DNA of 64,000 nt from Sphingopyxis terrae subsp. terrae NBRC 15098 (GCF_001610975.1 NZ_CP013342.1:1674001-1738000); one strand, 5' to 3'. Positions 1-9,167 are shown, counted from the stretch's first letter. The notes: a model not told the origin generated them from the sequence alone. Translations and numbers: made by a program.

Positions 1-1043
1 GCATAGGGCGGTGACCAGAAGGCGAGAGCATAGGCGGCAAGGCTCACCAGCCCGTAACCCAGCGTCGTGCAGATGAAGGCTGGCGTGCCCCAGATCAGAC
101 GGAAGGTCGCAGGATCGCGCGCGCGCAGCGTCGAGGCCCATGAAAAGACGGCGTAATAGCCAAGCCCGACCGCCGACCATTGCGGGAAATTGCCCGTCAG
201 GCGAATCATCCACCACGCAAAGGCGGCGATCACGGCGGCGAAGCCGATGTTTACCGCCAGTGCGGTCGGGCCGCGCTGTGCGGCGCCGAAAAGGGTGAAG
301 GGCGGAACGATCGTTGACAGGTCGCGAAAGAATTCGCGGAAAGGATGGGGCGAACTGTGGCTCGCGACTCCGTCCATCGCGCCGCGCGCGGGTTCGCGCA
401 GCGTTGCGACCCACAGAGCGACGAGCAGGCCGGGAATGCCGACGGCCAGAAATGCGCCGTGCCAGCCGACCAGCCCCATCGGCCCGCCGTTCGGCCAGGT
501 GCGGTTCCACGCCTCGACGATCGAGGCGCCGATGAACAGCGAAACGCCGCCGCCAAGGTAAAGCCCCGACGAATAGATGGCGAGCGCGGTCGCCTTCTGC
601 CGCTTGGGGAAATAGTCGGATATCAGCGAATAGGCGGTCGGGCTGGCGGTCGCTTCGCCGACGCCGACGCCCATGCGGGCAAAGGTCAGCGTTACCTGAT
701 TGCGTGCGAACCCCGACAGGGCGGTCATCGTCGACCAAAGTGCGAGGCCGATCGACAGCAGCTTCACGCGGTTCCAATTGTCGGCGAGGCGTCCGAGCGG
801 GATGCCGAACAGCGCATAGAAGACCGCGAAGGCGGCACCGCCGAGGAAGCCCATGTCGGCGTCGGTCAGGCCGAGGTCGGCCTTGATGTCGACCGCAAGG
901 ATGCTGACGATCTGGCGGTCGATGAAGTTGAGGATATAAACGACGACGAGGACGCCGAGGACATACCAGCTGTATCCCGTCGCGCGCGGTTCGGTCTCCG
1001 CACTTTCGAAGCCTGTCCCCGGATCGTTGCTCGTCTCAGCCAT
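1..1043 (-). CDS. MFS transporter, spinster-like (3' end outside window)
   Basis: The minus-strand frame is open from an ATG at 1043 to the window edge, so at least 347 residues are present and the C-terminus is missing. The protein starts with a short hydrophilic tail, then a first membrane helix ending in the loop sequence NFIDRQIVSILAVDIKADLG. It continues with the GIPLGRLADNW loop typical of the major facilitator superfamily between helices 2 and 3, and several further hydrophobic segments. It should be an inner-membrane secondary transporter. The NFIDRQ loop resembles the spinster-like subgroup common in sphingomonads. The substrate cannot be read from the sequence. It is divergent from the phosphatase gene at 1149, with a 20-bp inverted repeat in the shared region. 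Confidence 0.85.
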   Translation of the reverse strand, partial: MAETSNDPGTGFESAETEPRATGYSWYVLGVLVVVYILNFIDRQIVSILAVDIKADLGLTDADMGFLGGAAFAVFYALFGIPLGRLADNWNRVKLLSIGLALWSTMTALSGFARNQVTLTFARMGVGVGEATASPTAYSLISDYFPKRQKATALAIYSSGLYLGGGVSLFIGASIVEAWNRTWPNGGPMGLVGWHGAFLAVGIPGLLVALWVATLREPARGAMDGVASHSSPHPFREFFRDLSTIVPPFTLFGAAQRGPTALAVNIGFAAVIAAFAWWMIRLTGNFPQWSAVGLGYYAVFSWASTLRARDPATFRLIWGTPAFICTTLGYGLVSLAAYALAFWSPPY

Positions 1044-1109
1044 CTGGCACCGCGCTCCCTCAGTCATTATCGTTAGCCGCCATGGCTAGCAGAGCCGCCG
1101 GGCAGCGCA

Positions 1110-1129
1110 AGTTGAAAACCGGTTCAACT
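1110..1129. promoter_or_regulatory. Inverted repeat between divergent MFS and phosphatase genes
   Basis: AGTTGAA and TTCAACT form perfect 7-base arms around the 6-base spacer AACCGG, within the 105-bp region shared by two divergent genes. The form fits a dimeric repressor operator. It ends 19 bases before the phosphatase start codon, so it could control either gene. No cognate regulator is adjacent, and the operator role is inferred. Confidence 0.35.
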
Positions 1130-1148
1130 TTGTGAAGAAGGACATGAC

Positions 1149-1637
1149 ATGACCGACGACCGGGACGATGCGCCAGCCATCCTTTTTCTCTGCCTTGGCA
1201 ATATCTGTCGCTCGCCGCTGGCGGAGGGCGCGGCGCGCGCCGCCTTTGCCGACGCCGGAATCGCGATGCGGCTCGATTCTGCGGGGACTGGCGACTGGCA
1301 TCTCGGTCACCCGCCCGACGCCCGCGCGCAGGCGGAGGCACGGCGGCATGACGTCGATATCGGCGATCTGCGCGCGCGCCAGCTCGTGCGCGGCGACTTT
1401 CACCGCTTCGATCTGATCCTGGCTGCCGACGCCGACAATCTGCGGACCGCGCGTGCGCTCGCCCCGGCGGACGCGACGGCGCGGCTGATGCTGATGCTCG
1501 ATCTCGTACCCGGACGGGCGGGCGAGAGCGTGACCGATCCCTATTATGGCGCCGACGATGGCTTTGCCGAAACCTGGGCCGATGTCAGCGCGGTTGCCGC
1601 CGCGCTGGTTGCCGCGACCGGGTCGTCGAGCGGATAG
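1149..1637 (+). CDS. Low-molecular-weight protein-tyrosine phosphatase
   Basis: This 162-residue protein has the complete low-molecular-weight phosphatase signature near its N-terminus: CLGNICRS at residues 15-22, which is the C-X5-R phosphate loop with nucleophile Cys15 and Arg21. The general-acid region DPYYG lies near the C-terminus. The length fits the family (about 150-165 residues). These cytosolic enzymes remove phosphate from phosphotyrosine; bacterial members often act with exopolysaccharide tyrosine kinases, but no such genes lie nearby. An AGAAGGA ribosome-binding site sits about 7 bases before the ATG. The 3' end overlaps the convergent thpR gene by 94 bases. Confidence 0.9.
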   Translation: MTDDRDDAPAILFLCLGNICRSPLAEGAARAAFADAGIAMRLDSAGTGDWHLGHPPDARAQAEARRHDVDIGDLRARQLVRGDFHRFDLILAADADNLRTARALAPADATARLMLMLDLVPGRAGESVTDPYYGADDGFAETWADVSAVAAALVAATGSSSG

Positions 1638-2161
1638 CGCGCGATCGGATGATAGCGCGACCCGCCATGGCCAAGCTCGCTCTCATAAAGGGTGACATGA
1701 CCGAAGACGAAGTCGGGCGTCGCCAGATCGCCGTTCAGGGCAAGAAAGGGTGCGACGGGCCCCGATCCGCGATTGAGCCGCGCCAGCGTGACATGCGGCA
1801 GAAAGGCGCGCGTCTCCTTCTCGATCCCGATGCGCGTCAGCAATTGGTCAACCTTGCGGTGCAGCGCCGCGACCGGTTCGGCGGGCTCAACCCCTGCCCA
1901 CACCATGTGCGGCCGCCCATGACGCTCGAACAGGCTGACCCCCGCGATGCGTGCGGCGATGGCGGGGGCGTGCAACGCGCCGAGCGCCGCGGCGACATCC
2001 TCGGCCCGGTGGTGATCGACTTCACCGATGAAGCGCAAGGTCAGGTGAAGCTGATCGTCATCCTGCCAGCGTGCGCCCGAAATGCCATGCATTGCTGCGA
2101 TCAGCCGGGCGCGAATCGGCCGCGGCGGGCGCAGGGCGACGAACAGGCGGTGCGTGGACAT
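1544..2161 (-). CDS. thpR: RNA 2',3'-cyclic phosphodiesterase (2H family)
   Basis: Two HxTx motifs mark the 2H phosphoesterase fold: HLTLRFIG in the first half and HVTLARL in the second. The N-terminus STHRLFVALRPP is typical of the LigT/ThpR family, which hydrolyses 2',3'-cyclic phosphate ends of RNA. I chose the ATG at 2161 (205 residues), which has a purine-rich GGGGCG upstream; an in-frame ATG at 2176 would add MTGRT. The protein is some 20-25 residues longer than usual at its C-terminus, an Ala/Ser-rich tail. This tail is the part that overlaps the convergent phosphatase gene. Confidence 0.88.
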   Translation of the reverse strand: MSTHRLFVALRPPRPIRARLIAAMHGISGARWQDDDQLHLTLRFIGEVDHHRAEDVAAALGALHAPAIAARIAGVSLFERHGRPHMVWAGVEPAEPVAALHRKVDQLLTRIGIEKETRAFLPHVTLARLNRGSGPVAPFLALNGDLATPDFVFGHVTLYESELGHGGSRYHPIARYPLDDPVAATSAAATALTSAQVSAKPSSAP

Positions 2162-2301
2162 GGTGCGCCCCGTCATAGGGCTTTTGCACCGCGCGCGACA
2201 GCGCCGAAGGCGCCCGGACCGGTTTCGCTTGAAACGGAGGGCGAAAATACTGATATTGGGAGTACGGCCGGTATGGGCTGGCCGGTGATGGAGATTTGAA
2301 A

Positions 2302-3030
2302 ATGGCTAATTGGAACGACCCCAATATGGCGGCGTCCGGCTTTCCTGGCAGCGCGAGCGCGATGGATCAGGCCGTCGATGCCGGCCTGCGGTCGTACATG
2401 CTGTCGGTCTATAACTATATGGGCTCGGGCGTGCTGCTTACCGGCATCGTCGCGATGCTCGCCTATTCGACGGGTTTCACCCTGTCGCTGATCGGCAGCC
2501 CGCTGATGTGGGTTGTCATGCTCGCACCGCTCGCTTTCGTGATGGTGCTCAGCTTCGGGATCAACAAGCTGTCGACCGGCGCGGCGCAGGCGCTGTTCTG
2601 GGGCTATGCGGCGATCATGGGTCTGTCGATGTCGACGATCTTCCTCGCCTTCACCCAGACCTCGATCGCGACGACCTTCTTCGCGACCGCAGCGGCTTTT
2701 CTCGGTCTCAGCCTCTATGGCTACACGACCAAGAAGGATCTGTCGGGTTTCGGCACTTTCCTGATCATGGGCGTCGTCGGCATCCTCGTTGCGATGTTGA
2801 TCAACCTCTTCGTGCAGTCGACCGCGCTCAACCTCGCGATCAGCGTGATTGGCGTGCTGCTGTTCGCCGGCCTCACCGCCTATGACACGCAGAAGATCAA
2901 GAGCATGTATTTCTATGTCCGCGGTACCGACTTCGTCGGCAAGTCGGTGGTGATGGGCGCGCTGACGCTCTATCTCGACTTCGTGAACATGTTCACCTTC
3001 CTGCTCAACCTGATGGGCAGCCGCGACTAA
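2302..3030 (+). CDS. Bax inhibitor-1/YccA family membrane protein
   Basis: This 242-residue protein has about seven hydrophobic helices after a soluble N-terminus of about 30 residues. The family features GAAQALFWGYAAIMGLSMS and the late segment LTAYDTQKIKSMY are readily recognised; the Asp in the latter belongs to the conserved acidic pair of BI-1 proteins. Members are inner-membrane proteins linked to calcium leak and membrane-protein quality control by FtsH. The ATG at 2302 has GGAG eight bases upstream, better than the TTG two codons earlier. The gene appears monocistronic and ends at a strong terminator at 3053. Confidence 0.93.
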   Translation: MANWNDPNMAASGFPGSASAMDQAVDAGLRSYMLSVYNYMGSGVLLTGIVAMLAYSTGFTLSLIGSPLMWVVMLAPLAFVMVLSFGINKLSTGAAQALFWGYAAIMGLSMSTIFLAFTQTSIATTFFATAAAFLGLSLYGYTTKKDLSGFGTFLIMGVVGILVAMLINLFVQSTALNLAISVIGVLLFAGLTAYDTQKIKSMYFYVRGTDFVGKSVVMGALTLYLDFVNMFTFLLNLMGSRD

Positions 3031-3052
3031 GCGGCGGCGCATCGGAACGGCA

Positions 3053-3086
3053 AAGGCCCGGCGGAGCGATCCGCCGGGCCTTTTCG
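3053..3086 (+). terminator. Rho-independent terminator after BI-1 gene
   Basis: A near-perfect GC-rich hairpin (AAGGCCCGGCGGA, loop GCGA, TCCGCCGGGCCTT) is followed by TTCG. It lies 22 bases after the BI-1 stop and faces the convergent msrB gene, so it may work in both directions. Confidence 0.85.
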
Positions 3087-3114
3087 TTTGGAGCGTGCAC
3101 CAATCGGCGCGTGG

Positions 3115-3603
3115 TCAGGCGGGAATGAAGCGGAGCGCGGCGCCGTTCATGCAATAGCGCTTGCCGGTCGGCTTCGGCCCGTCGTCGAAGACATGACCCA
3201 GGTGGCCGCCGCAGCGCCGGCAATGCGCCTCGGTCCGCGGATAGCCGAGCTCATGATCGACCGACGTTGCGATCGCGCCCGGCAGCGGCGCCCAGAAACT
3301 CGGCCAGCCGGTGCCGCTGTCATATTTGGTCTTGCTCGAATACAGCGGCAGCGCGCAGCCCGCGCAGGCAAAGGTGCCGGCGCGATGCTCCTTGTTGAGC
3401 GGGCTGGTGTAGGGGCGCTCGGTCGCGGCCTCCCGCAGCACCGCATATTGCGTCGCGGAGAGGCGCTTTTTCCACTCGGCATCGGTGAGGCGCCAGCCCG
3501 GCTGTGCCAGCGGGCGCTTGCCGGGCTTGGCGAAGAGCATCGGCGCGGCAATCATCGCGCCGCCCAAGGCGAGACCGGAAAGCAGATAACGACGTTCGAT
3601 CAT
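3115..3603 (-). CDS. msrB: Peptide-methionine (R)-S-oxide reductase, exported
   Basis: This 162-residue MsrB carries the zinc ligands CAGC (80-83) and CRRC (128-131), the substrate loop DSGTGWPSF (95-103), GHVFDDGP and the catalytic RYCMNGAAL with Cys151. It reduces methionine R-sulfoxide in proteins. The N-terminus ERRYLLSGLALGGAMIAAP looks like a Tat-type or lipid-free export signal with consecutive arginines, so this copy probably works outside the cytoplasm, unlike the usual cytosolic MsrB. It stands alone between BI-1 and the P450 gene. Confidence 0.93.
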   Translation of the reverse strand: MIERRYLLSGLALGGAMIAAPMLFAKPGKRPLAQPGWRLTDAEWKKRLSATQYAVLREAATERPYTSPLNKEHRAGTFACAGCALPLYSSKTKYDSGTGWPSFWAPLPGAIATSVDHELGYPRTEAHCRRCGGHLGHVFDDGPKPTGKRYCMNGAALRFIPA

Positions 3604-3661
3604 GGCAGGCTCCTCTGCCTTTTAGATACGATGCCGGTCTGCTCCCGGTTTCAACGCCGCG

Positions 3662-4918
3662 TCAATATTTCTCGAGCACCACGGGCAGGTGGCGATAGCC
3701 GTGGACGAAGCAGGCGTTCACCCGGTCGGGTTCCCCGACCACATTCACGCGCAGCCGCCGCCGCTGCATTTCGGAGATCAGCGCGGTAAGCTGAAGCTCA
3801 GCGACGCGTGCGCCGACGCAGCGGTGGATGCCGTAACCGAAGGCGAGGTGGCGCCGCGCATTTTCGCGGTCGACGATGATCCGGTCGCCGTCGGGGAAGA
3901 TGCTCTCATCACGGTTCGCAGACGCGTACCACAGCGCGATCTTGTCGCGCTTCTTGATCTGGTGCCCGAACAATTCGGTGTCTTCGGTCGCGGTGCGGCG
4001 CATGTGGGCCAGCGGGGTCTGCCAGCGGATGATCTCGTGCATCGCGTTGACCGCGAGTTCGGGATCGTGATTTGCCTCCAGCTTCGCGCGCTCCTCGGGG
4101 AAAAGATGGAGGCCGTAGGCGTAGGCCGACATCGAATTGCGCGTCGTGTCATTGCCTCCGACGATCAGCAGGATGAGGTTGCCCATGAATTCTTCATGGC
4201 TCATGTGGCTCATCGCATCCGACTGGAGCATGATCGAAATCAGGTCGTGCGTACCGGGATTCTGCGCCTTGCGGTCCCACAATTCCTTGAACGCGGCGCC
4301 CATTTCGAATGCGATCGCGAGACGGGCCTGGCGTTCTTCGAGGGTATTGAAACTTTCGATGTCGCCGAGCGCGTCGGACCAGGCAGTCAGCTTGTGGCGT
4401 TCTTCAAAGGGAAAGTCGAACAGGATGGCGAGCATCTGCGTCGTCAGTTCGATCGACAGTTTTTCGACCCAGTCGAATGTTTCGCCGATCGGCAGCGAAT
4501 CGAGCACTTCGCTTGTCCGGCGCAGCGTGTCGGCGCGCATCCGTTCGATTTCGGAGGGGCCGAAGGCCGGGGCGACGGTGCGGCGCTGCGCCGTGTGCTG
4601 CGGCGGGTCCATCGCGATGAACATCGGCATCGGGATTTCGCCCTCCTGCAGATGTTCGATGCCGTCGCCTGCGACGGTGATGCCGCCATATTCCCACGAG
4701 GAGGAGAATATCTTGGGCAGCGCCTCGATATGCTGGATCGGCTTGTAGGTCGTCACCGACCAATAGGGACCGAATTTCGAATCGTCGCAATAATAGATCG
4801 GCGATTCGGCGCGCAGCTGCGCCATCGGCTGCTGCCAGCGATCCTCGCGCCACATGTCGGCGCGGCTGACGTCGAGCGGATTGACGGTTTCGGGTTCGAC
4901 GCGAATCTGGGTGGCCAT
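3662..4918 (-). CDS. Cytochrome P450, CYP153-like
   Basis: This 418-residue soluble P450 has the I-helix oxygen-binding motif GGNDTTRN, the K-helix ExxR in HEIIRW and the heme loop FGYGIHRCVG with Cys367 as axial ligand. The stretches FGPYWSVTTYKPI, IRWQTPLAHMRRTA and the C-terminal FVHGYRHLPVVL closely resemble the CYP153 group of terminal alkane and fatty-acid hydroxylases. No ferredoxin or ferredoxin reductase gene is adjacent, so it must draw redox partners from elsewhere. AGGAG lies about 10 bases before the start. The family placement is from memory of conserved stretches, not from alignment. Confidence 0.9.
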   Translation of the reverse strand: MATQIRVEPETVNPLDVSRADMWREDRWQQPMAQLRAESPIYYCDDSKFGPYWSVTTYKPIQHIEALPKIFSSSWEYGGITVAGDGIEHLQEGEIPMPMFIAMDPPQHTAQRRTVAPAFGPSEIERMRADTLRRTSEVLDSLPIGETFDWVEKLSIELTTQMLAILFDFPFEERHKLTAWSDALGDIESFNTLEERQARLAIAFEMGAAFKELWDRKAQNPGTHDLISIMLQSDAMSHMSHEEFMGNLILLIVGGNDTTRNSMSAYAYGLHLFPEERAKLEANHDPELAVNAMHEIIRWQTPLAHMRRTATEDTELFGHQIKKRDKIALWYASANRDESIFPDGDRIIVDRENARRHLAFGYGIHRCVGARVAELQLTALISEMQRRRLRVNVVGEPDRVNACFVHGYRHLPVVLEKY

Positions 4919-4977
4919 TGGGGGCAGCTCCTCTCAAGGCCGTCGGGCGCGGCCGATTGGGTTGCAGAATGCCACTA

Positions 4978-4993
4978 TTTACAGTTTTGTCAA
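4978..4993. promoter_or_regulatory. Putative operator upstream of the CYP153-like gene
   Basis: TTTACA, spacer GTTT, TGTCAA: an inverted repeat with one mismatched pair, 60-75 bases upstream of the P450 start. The arms match those of the perfect palindrome at 49002 (TTGACA-N4-TGTCAA), suggesting one TetR-like regulator for both. The regulator is not encoded nearby. Confidence 0.4.
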
Positions 4994-5040
4994 TGAGGCT
5001 TTGGGGCGATCACCCTAGAAATGGCAACGGTCGCCCGAGG

Positions 5041-6288
5041 TCACGCGCGTTGCCGCCGTTTCCAGAATTTCCAGCCCGCCTTGCCGCTCAGCACCCCGGC
5101 GCGGAACATCCGGACCGAGAGGAAGATGACGAGCGCGACCCAGAGCAGCTGCCAGCCGAGCGCAAGCAGATGGACCGCCTTCGCATCGTCGGTCGCGGCG
5201 CGCGCCGCCATCGCGAAGGGCGACGAAAAGGGAAAGATTTCGGCGAAGCGCGCGAGCGGGCTGCCCGGCGCGCTCGCGGCGGCCGAAGAGAGGCTGAACA
5301 TGCCGACCTGAAAGATGGTGATCGGCAGGCTGAGCATCTGGATTTCGCGCACCGTTCCTGCCTGCGCGCCGACACCGAGGAACACCGCGCCGAGCAGCAG
5401 GAAAGCCATGATGAAATAGACGAAGCAGATGCCGACGAAAAAGCCCCAGCCGGTAGCCGGCACCGCGAGCATCGCCGCGACCGGCTTGCCCGCGCCTGCC
5501 GCCGAGAGCGTGGCCGGGTCGATCTGGGTTGCCGCGATCAACCCGCCTCCTGCCGCAATCGCAAGCCAGAAGGCGATAAACAGCACCGCGACGCCGAGCA
5601 TGCCGAGCAACTTGCCGAGAAAGACGCTTTCGAGCGGCACCGCGGCGGCGAGGATTTCGATGACCTTGTTGCCCTTTTCCTCTGCCAGCGAACTGACGGT
5701 CTGCCCCGCGAGCAGCAGCGTCATCAGGAAGATCGCAAAGACCGCGCCGAAGCCCATCGACTGCTGCACGGCGATGCTCGTCCCGCCGCTGCGGATCGAT
5801 TCGAAATGCGGTGCGACCGGCGGCACCGCGCCGGCGGCGCGGTCGCGCAACACCTCTTCCGCGAGCAGCGCGAGATAGCGGCCCGAGCGGCTACCCTCCT
5901 CGCGTTCGACGATGCGCGGCGCGGCGAGCGGGCCGACCATCACCGCATAGGTGTCGGCGCCCTTTTCCTGCGCGATGACCAGCGGATCATCGCCCTTCGG
6001 CGAGGCGATCCGCACGTCGAGCGTCGCGGGACCGCGGCCGCCCAGCGCGTCGCGCAAGCGTGTGTCGGCGCTGCGCAGCGCCGCGACATCGCCGGCGTCG
6101 GCGACGACGACGATCCGCCCTGCGCCGCGCGCGCTGTCGGCGAGCTGCGATGCACCGAGGCCGCCGACCAGGCTCATGCCGAGCATGAACAGCGGTGCGA
6201 GCAGGAAGAGGAGAAAGGTCGGCGTCGCCACGATCGCAAGAAAGTCGCGGCGCGCGACGACAGCCATATTTTTCAGAAAGGGAGTCAT
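5041..6288 (-). CDS. ABC-2 type transporter permease (NatB-like)
   Basis: This 415-residue membrane protein has one N-terminal helix (FLAIVATPTFLLFLLAPLFML), a large non-cytoplasmic domain of about 150 residues and then a group of about five helices. The segment SLAEEKGNKVIEILAAAVP is the conserved coupling region of NatB/ABC-2 permeases. With the ATPase next door it should form an exporter of the NatAB or YhaP type; the substrate is unknown. Its start overlaps the ATPase stop by 4 bases (ATGA), so the two are translationally coupled. Confidence 0.9.
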   Translation of the reverse strand: MTPFLKNMAVVARRDFLAIVATPTFLLFLLAPLFMLGMSLVGGLGASQLADSARGAGRIVVVADAGDVAALRSADTRLRDALGGRGPATLDVRIASPKGDDPLVIAQEKGADTYAVMVGPLAAPRIVEREEGSRSGRYLALLAEEVLRDRAAGAVPPVAPHFESIRSGGTSIAVQQSMGFGAVFAIFLMTLLLAGQTVSSLAEEKGNKVIEILAAAVPLESVFLGKLLGMLGVAVLFIAFWLAIAAGGGLIAATQIDPATLSAAGAGKPVAAMLAVPATGWGFFVGICFVYFIMAFLLLGAVFLGVGAQAGTVREIQMLSLPITIFQVGMFSLSSAAASAPGSPLARFAEIFPFSSPFAMAARAATDDAKAVHLLALGWQLLWVALVIFLSVRMFRAGVLSGKAGWKFWKRRQRA

Positions 6289-7274
6289 GCGCTTGCCTCC
6301 GCAGCGGCTTCTTCGGCGGCGTCGGCGGCGAAGCCCGCGTCGACCTGGCGCACGATATGGACGAAGGCATCGTGCAAGCCGGGGCGGGCGATCGACAGGC
6401 CGGCGACGCCATGCCCGCTGGCGGTGATCCGCGCGAGCAGCGGTTCAACCCCCGCGTCGTCGATCGCAAAATGCCAGGCGTCGCCGCGCCGCTGCGCATC
6501 GGCGGGCAGCAGCGCCGCGATCACGCCATCGTCGGCGCCGGTGCGCGGTGCGTAGCGCACCTGCATCGGCAGCAGCGCGCGCGCCTCGTCGACCGTGCCC
6601 TCGAAGCGGCGCTGCGACCGCGCGATGATCGCGAGCCGGTCGCATAGTCGCTCGGCATGCGCCATCACATGGGTGGAGAAAAGGATCGTCGCGCCGCGAT
6701 CGCGTTCGCGCCGCACGAGCGTTTCAAGCCGCTCCTGATTGACCGGGTCGAGTCCCGAAAAGGGTTCGTCGAGCACGATCAGGTCGGGAGCATGGACGAT
6801 CGAGCCGATGAGCTGAACCATCTGGGCCATGCCCTTCGACATCTTGCGGATCTTTTCGTCGATGACGCGTTCGAGCCCGAGTTCGGCCATGAAGGTCGCG
6901 GCGCGGCGGCGACCTTCGCCCCAGTCGAGCCCGCGCAGCGCCCCCATGAAGGCGATCGCCTCGCGCGCCTTCATACCGGGATAGAGGCCGCGTTCTTCGG
7001 GCAGATAGCCGATGCGGTGGCGCACCGATTGCGGCTTGTGGCTGCCAAAGAGGCGGCTCGTCCCCTCGTCGGGATCGATGATGCCCAGCGTCATGCGCAG
7101 GCTGGTGGTCTTGCCGGCGCCATTGGGACCGAGAACGCCATAGATGCTGCCGACCGGTACCTCGAGGTCGACATGGTCGACTGCCTTGAATTCGTCGAAA
7201 TATTTGGTGAGGCCGCGCGCCTCCACGCAATAATCGGTCAAACGCTGGTCCCCGCTCGCTGAATCGGCCTGCAT
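6285..7274 (-). CDS. ABC transporter ATP-binding protein (NatA-like)
   Basis: This 329-residue ATPase has Walker A GPNGAGKT (49-56), a degenerate signature [11 protein letters not shown] (145-155) where canonical members read LSGGQ, and Walker B LIVLDEP followed by the D-loop GLDPVN. The C-terminal 100 residues form the DUF4162-type extension common in ABC-2 exporters. It powers the permease encoded immediately downstream. The SKGM version of the signature is normal for this subfamily, so it should be active. It is divergent from queG, 57 bases away. Confidence 0.92.
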   Translation of the reverse strand: MQADSASGDQRLTDYCVEARGLTKYFDEFKAVDHVDLEVPVGSIYGVLGPNGAGKTTSLRMTLGIIDPDEGTSRLFGSHKPQSVRHRIGYLPEERGLYPGMKAREAIAFMGALRGLDWGEGRRRAATFMAELGLERVIDEKIRKMSKGMAQMVQLIGSIVHAPDLIVLDEPFSGLDPVNQERLETLVRRERDRGATILFSTHVMAHAERLCDRLAIIARSQRRFEGTVDEARALLPMQVRYAPRTGADDGVIAALLPADAQRRGDAWHFAIDDAGVEPLLARITASGHGVAGLSIARPGLHDAFVHIVRQVDAGFAADAAEEAAAEASA

Positions 7275-7331
7275 ATCATCACTGTATCATCGCTCTATGG
7301 CACGGCCCGCCGCCTGTCGTATAGGGGCGCA

Positions 7332-8384
7332 ATGCTTTCCAATGCCTTGCCCCCGATCGAAGAGCGGCTCGCGGCCACCGCGCGCGCGCATGGCTTCGCG
7401 GCGTTCGGCATCGCGCGCGCCGACGCGGCGCCGCAAACCGCGGCGCGGCTGGCGCAATGGCTCGCCGACGGATGCCACGGCGACATGATCTGGATGGAAA
7501 GCCGCGCCGAACAGCGCGGATCGCCGCAAGGGCTGTGGCCCGAGGTGCGGTCGGTGATCGCGCTCGGCATGAGCTATGCCCCCGGCACCGATCCGCTGGC
7601 GCTCGCTGGGGCATCCGACCGCGGCCGCATCTCGGTCTATGCGCAGGGAGCCGACTATCATGACGTCGTCAAAAAGGCGCTGAAGCATGTCGCGCGCTGG
7701 CTCGTCGCCGAGGCGCCGGGCGCCGAGGTGAAGGTCTTTGTCGACACCGCGCCGGTGATGGAAAAGCCGCTCGCCGCCGCTGCCGGGCTCGGCTGGCAGG
7801 GCAAGCACAGCAATATGGTCAGCCGCGAGCATGGCAGCTGGCTGTTTCTGGGCGCGATCTACACCACGCTCGATCTCGTGCCTTCGGTTCCCGGACGCGA
7901 CCGGTGCGGCAGTTGCACCGCCTGTCAGCAGGCATGCCCGACCGCGGCCTTTCCCGCGCCCTATCGCGTCGATGCCCGCCGCTGCATCTCCTATCTGACG
8001 ATCGAGCATGATGGACCGATCCCGACCGAATTCCGGCGCGCAATCGGCAACCGCGTTTATGGCTGCGACGATTGTCTGGCGGTGTGTCCGTGGAACAAGT
8101 TTGCCGACACCGCGGCGCGGCACCAGGCGTTTCTGCCGCGCGGCGAACTGGCGGCGCCCGCGCTCGCCGATCTGCTCGCGCTCGACGATACGGGGTTCCG
8201 GCAGGTCTTTTCAGGCTCGCCGATCAAGCGGATCGGGCGGGGCCGCATGGTACGCAACGCCGCGATTGCGGCGGGCAACAGCGGCGATCGCAGTTTGCGG
8301 CCGCGCCTGGTGGCGCTGGCAAGCGACACATCGCCGATGGTCGCCGACGCCGCGCGATGGGCGCTCGAGCAACTGGCGGACTGA
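7332..8384 (+). CDS. queG: Epoxyqueuosine reductase
   Basis: This 350-residue protein catalyses the last step of queuosine synthesis in tRNA, reduction of epoxyqueuosine, using cobalamin and two 4Fe-4S clusters. It carries the cluster ligands [12 protein letters not shown] (192-203) and [11 protein letters not shown] (245-255), the VDTAPVMEK segment containing the catalytic Asp, and HEAT-like repeats at the C-terminus ([21 protein letters not shown]). Length and motif order match the family. QueF, another enzyme of the pathway, is encoded at 49103; other que genes are not in the window. Confidence 0.95.
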   Translation: MLSNALPPIEERLAATARAHGFAAFGIARADAAPQTAARLAQWLADGCHGDMIWMESRAEQRGSPQGLWPEVRSVIALGMSYAPGTDPLALAGASDRGRISVYAQGADYHDVVKKALKHVARWLVAEAPGAEVKVFVDTAPVMEKPLAAAAGLGWQGKHSNMVSREHGSWLFLGAIYTTLDLVPSVPGRDRCGSCTACQQACPTAAFPAPYRVDARRCISYLTIEHDGPIPTEFRRAIGNRVYGCDDCLAVCPWNKFADTAARHQAFLPRGELAAPALADLLALDDTGFRQVFSGSPIKRIGRGRMVRNAAIAAGNSGDRSLRPRLVALASDTSPMVADAARWALEQLAD

Positions 8385-8437
8385 CGGCGGGAGACGGCGA
8401 TCGCACCGCCCCCGCCCTCGCCGGTCCGCCTTCTTGC

Positions 8438-9043
8438 CTAGAACCCCCGCATGAAGGTCGCGGTGATCGGGGCGGTAATCGCGCCGATGACGAGTGCGAC
8501 GACGATCGCCGCGACGACGATCAGGATCGTGTAGGTCATCGCCTTTTCCTGCGGCGCGCGCATCAGGCGGGGCAGGCCGAGGTAAAGGAGATAGAGGCCG
8601 TAGAGGCCGAGCAGCGACAGCCAGGAAAGTGCGGGCAGGATCGCGAAGATGCCCGCGACCCAGCTCGCGGTGCCCGAATAGGCCGCGACCTTGAACGCCT
8701 GGACGCGGTTCTGTGTCGCACCGAAGCTGGGGGCGAGCGCGTCGATGATGAGCGCGAGGATGAAGACCCCGATCAAGGTCGTTGCATATTGCACGACGGC
8801 CGAGGCGACGGCCGAGCCGACCGAGGGGCGATAGGTGAAGCCCATTACCGAAAAGCCGAAGGCGAGCATGCCGATCAGCCCCGCCACAGCGGGAATCGCC
8901 GCCAGCGGGATGATATAGCGGCGATAAAGGCCGCCGATCGTTTCGGCTTCGCCGTCGATCACTTCCCACTCGCGCGCGGGCTGGAGCAAGATATTCTTCA
9001 CGCGATCGACGATCGAGCGCGGCTGCTGGTCATTCCCTGTCAT
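8438..9043 (-). CDS. Yip1 family membrane protein
   Basis: This 201-residue protein begins with a conserved cytosolic stretch, IVDRVKNILLQPAREWEVID, which is the hallmark of bacterial Yip1-domain proteins (PF04893). About five hydrophobic helices follow. The reading frame continues upstream to 9214, but that extension is Arg/Pro/Cys-rich shadow sequence, so I set the start at the ATG at 9043. The function of bacterial Yip1 proteins is unknown. It stands alone, convergent with queG. Confidence 0.82.
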   Translation of the reverse strand: MTGNDQQPRSIVDRVKNILLQPAREWEVIDGEAETIGGLYRRYIIPLAAIPAVAGLIGMLAFGFSVMGFTYRPSVGSAVASAVVQYATTLIGVFILALIIDALAPSFGATQNRVQAFKVAAYSGTASWVAGIFAILPALSWLSLLGLYGLYLLYLGLPRLMRAPQEKAMTYTILIVVAAIVVALVIGAITAPITATFMRGF

Positions 9044-9167
9044 AGTCGGTCTCCACCCAATGGCTGAACCGCGACCCCGGATGTCTCCCCCGATGGACCG
9101 CGATAGTCTCGCATTCGGGGATAGGGCGCAAGGGTGTGCATTGCTGTGCGCAGGCGCACAGGGCGGG

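Noticed and set aside
2173..3042. Long minus-strand frame of 289 residues opposite the BI-1 gene
   Set aside because: Composition is Arg/Glu/His-rich with repeated EE/RR runs, typical of antisense reading of GC-rich codons; the plus strand encodes a clear membrane protein.
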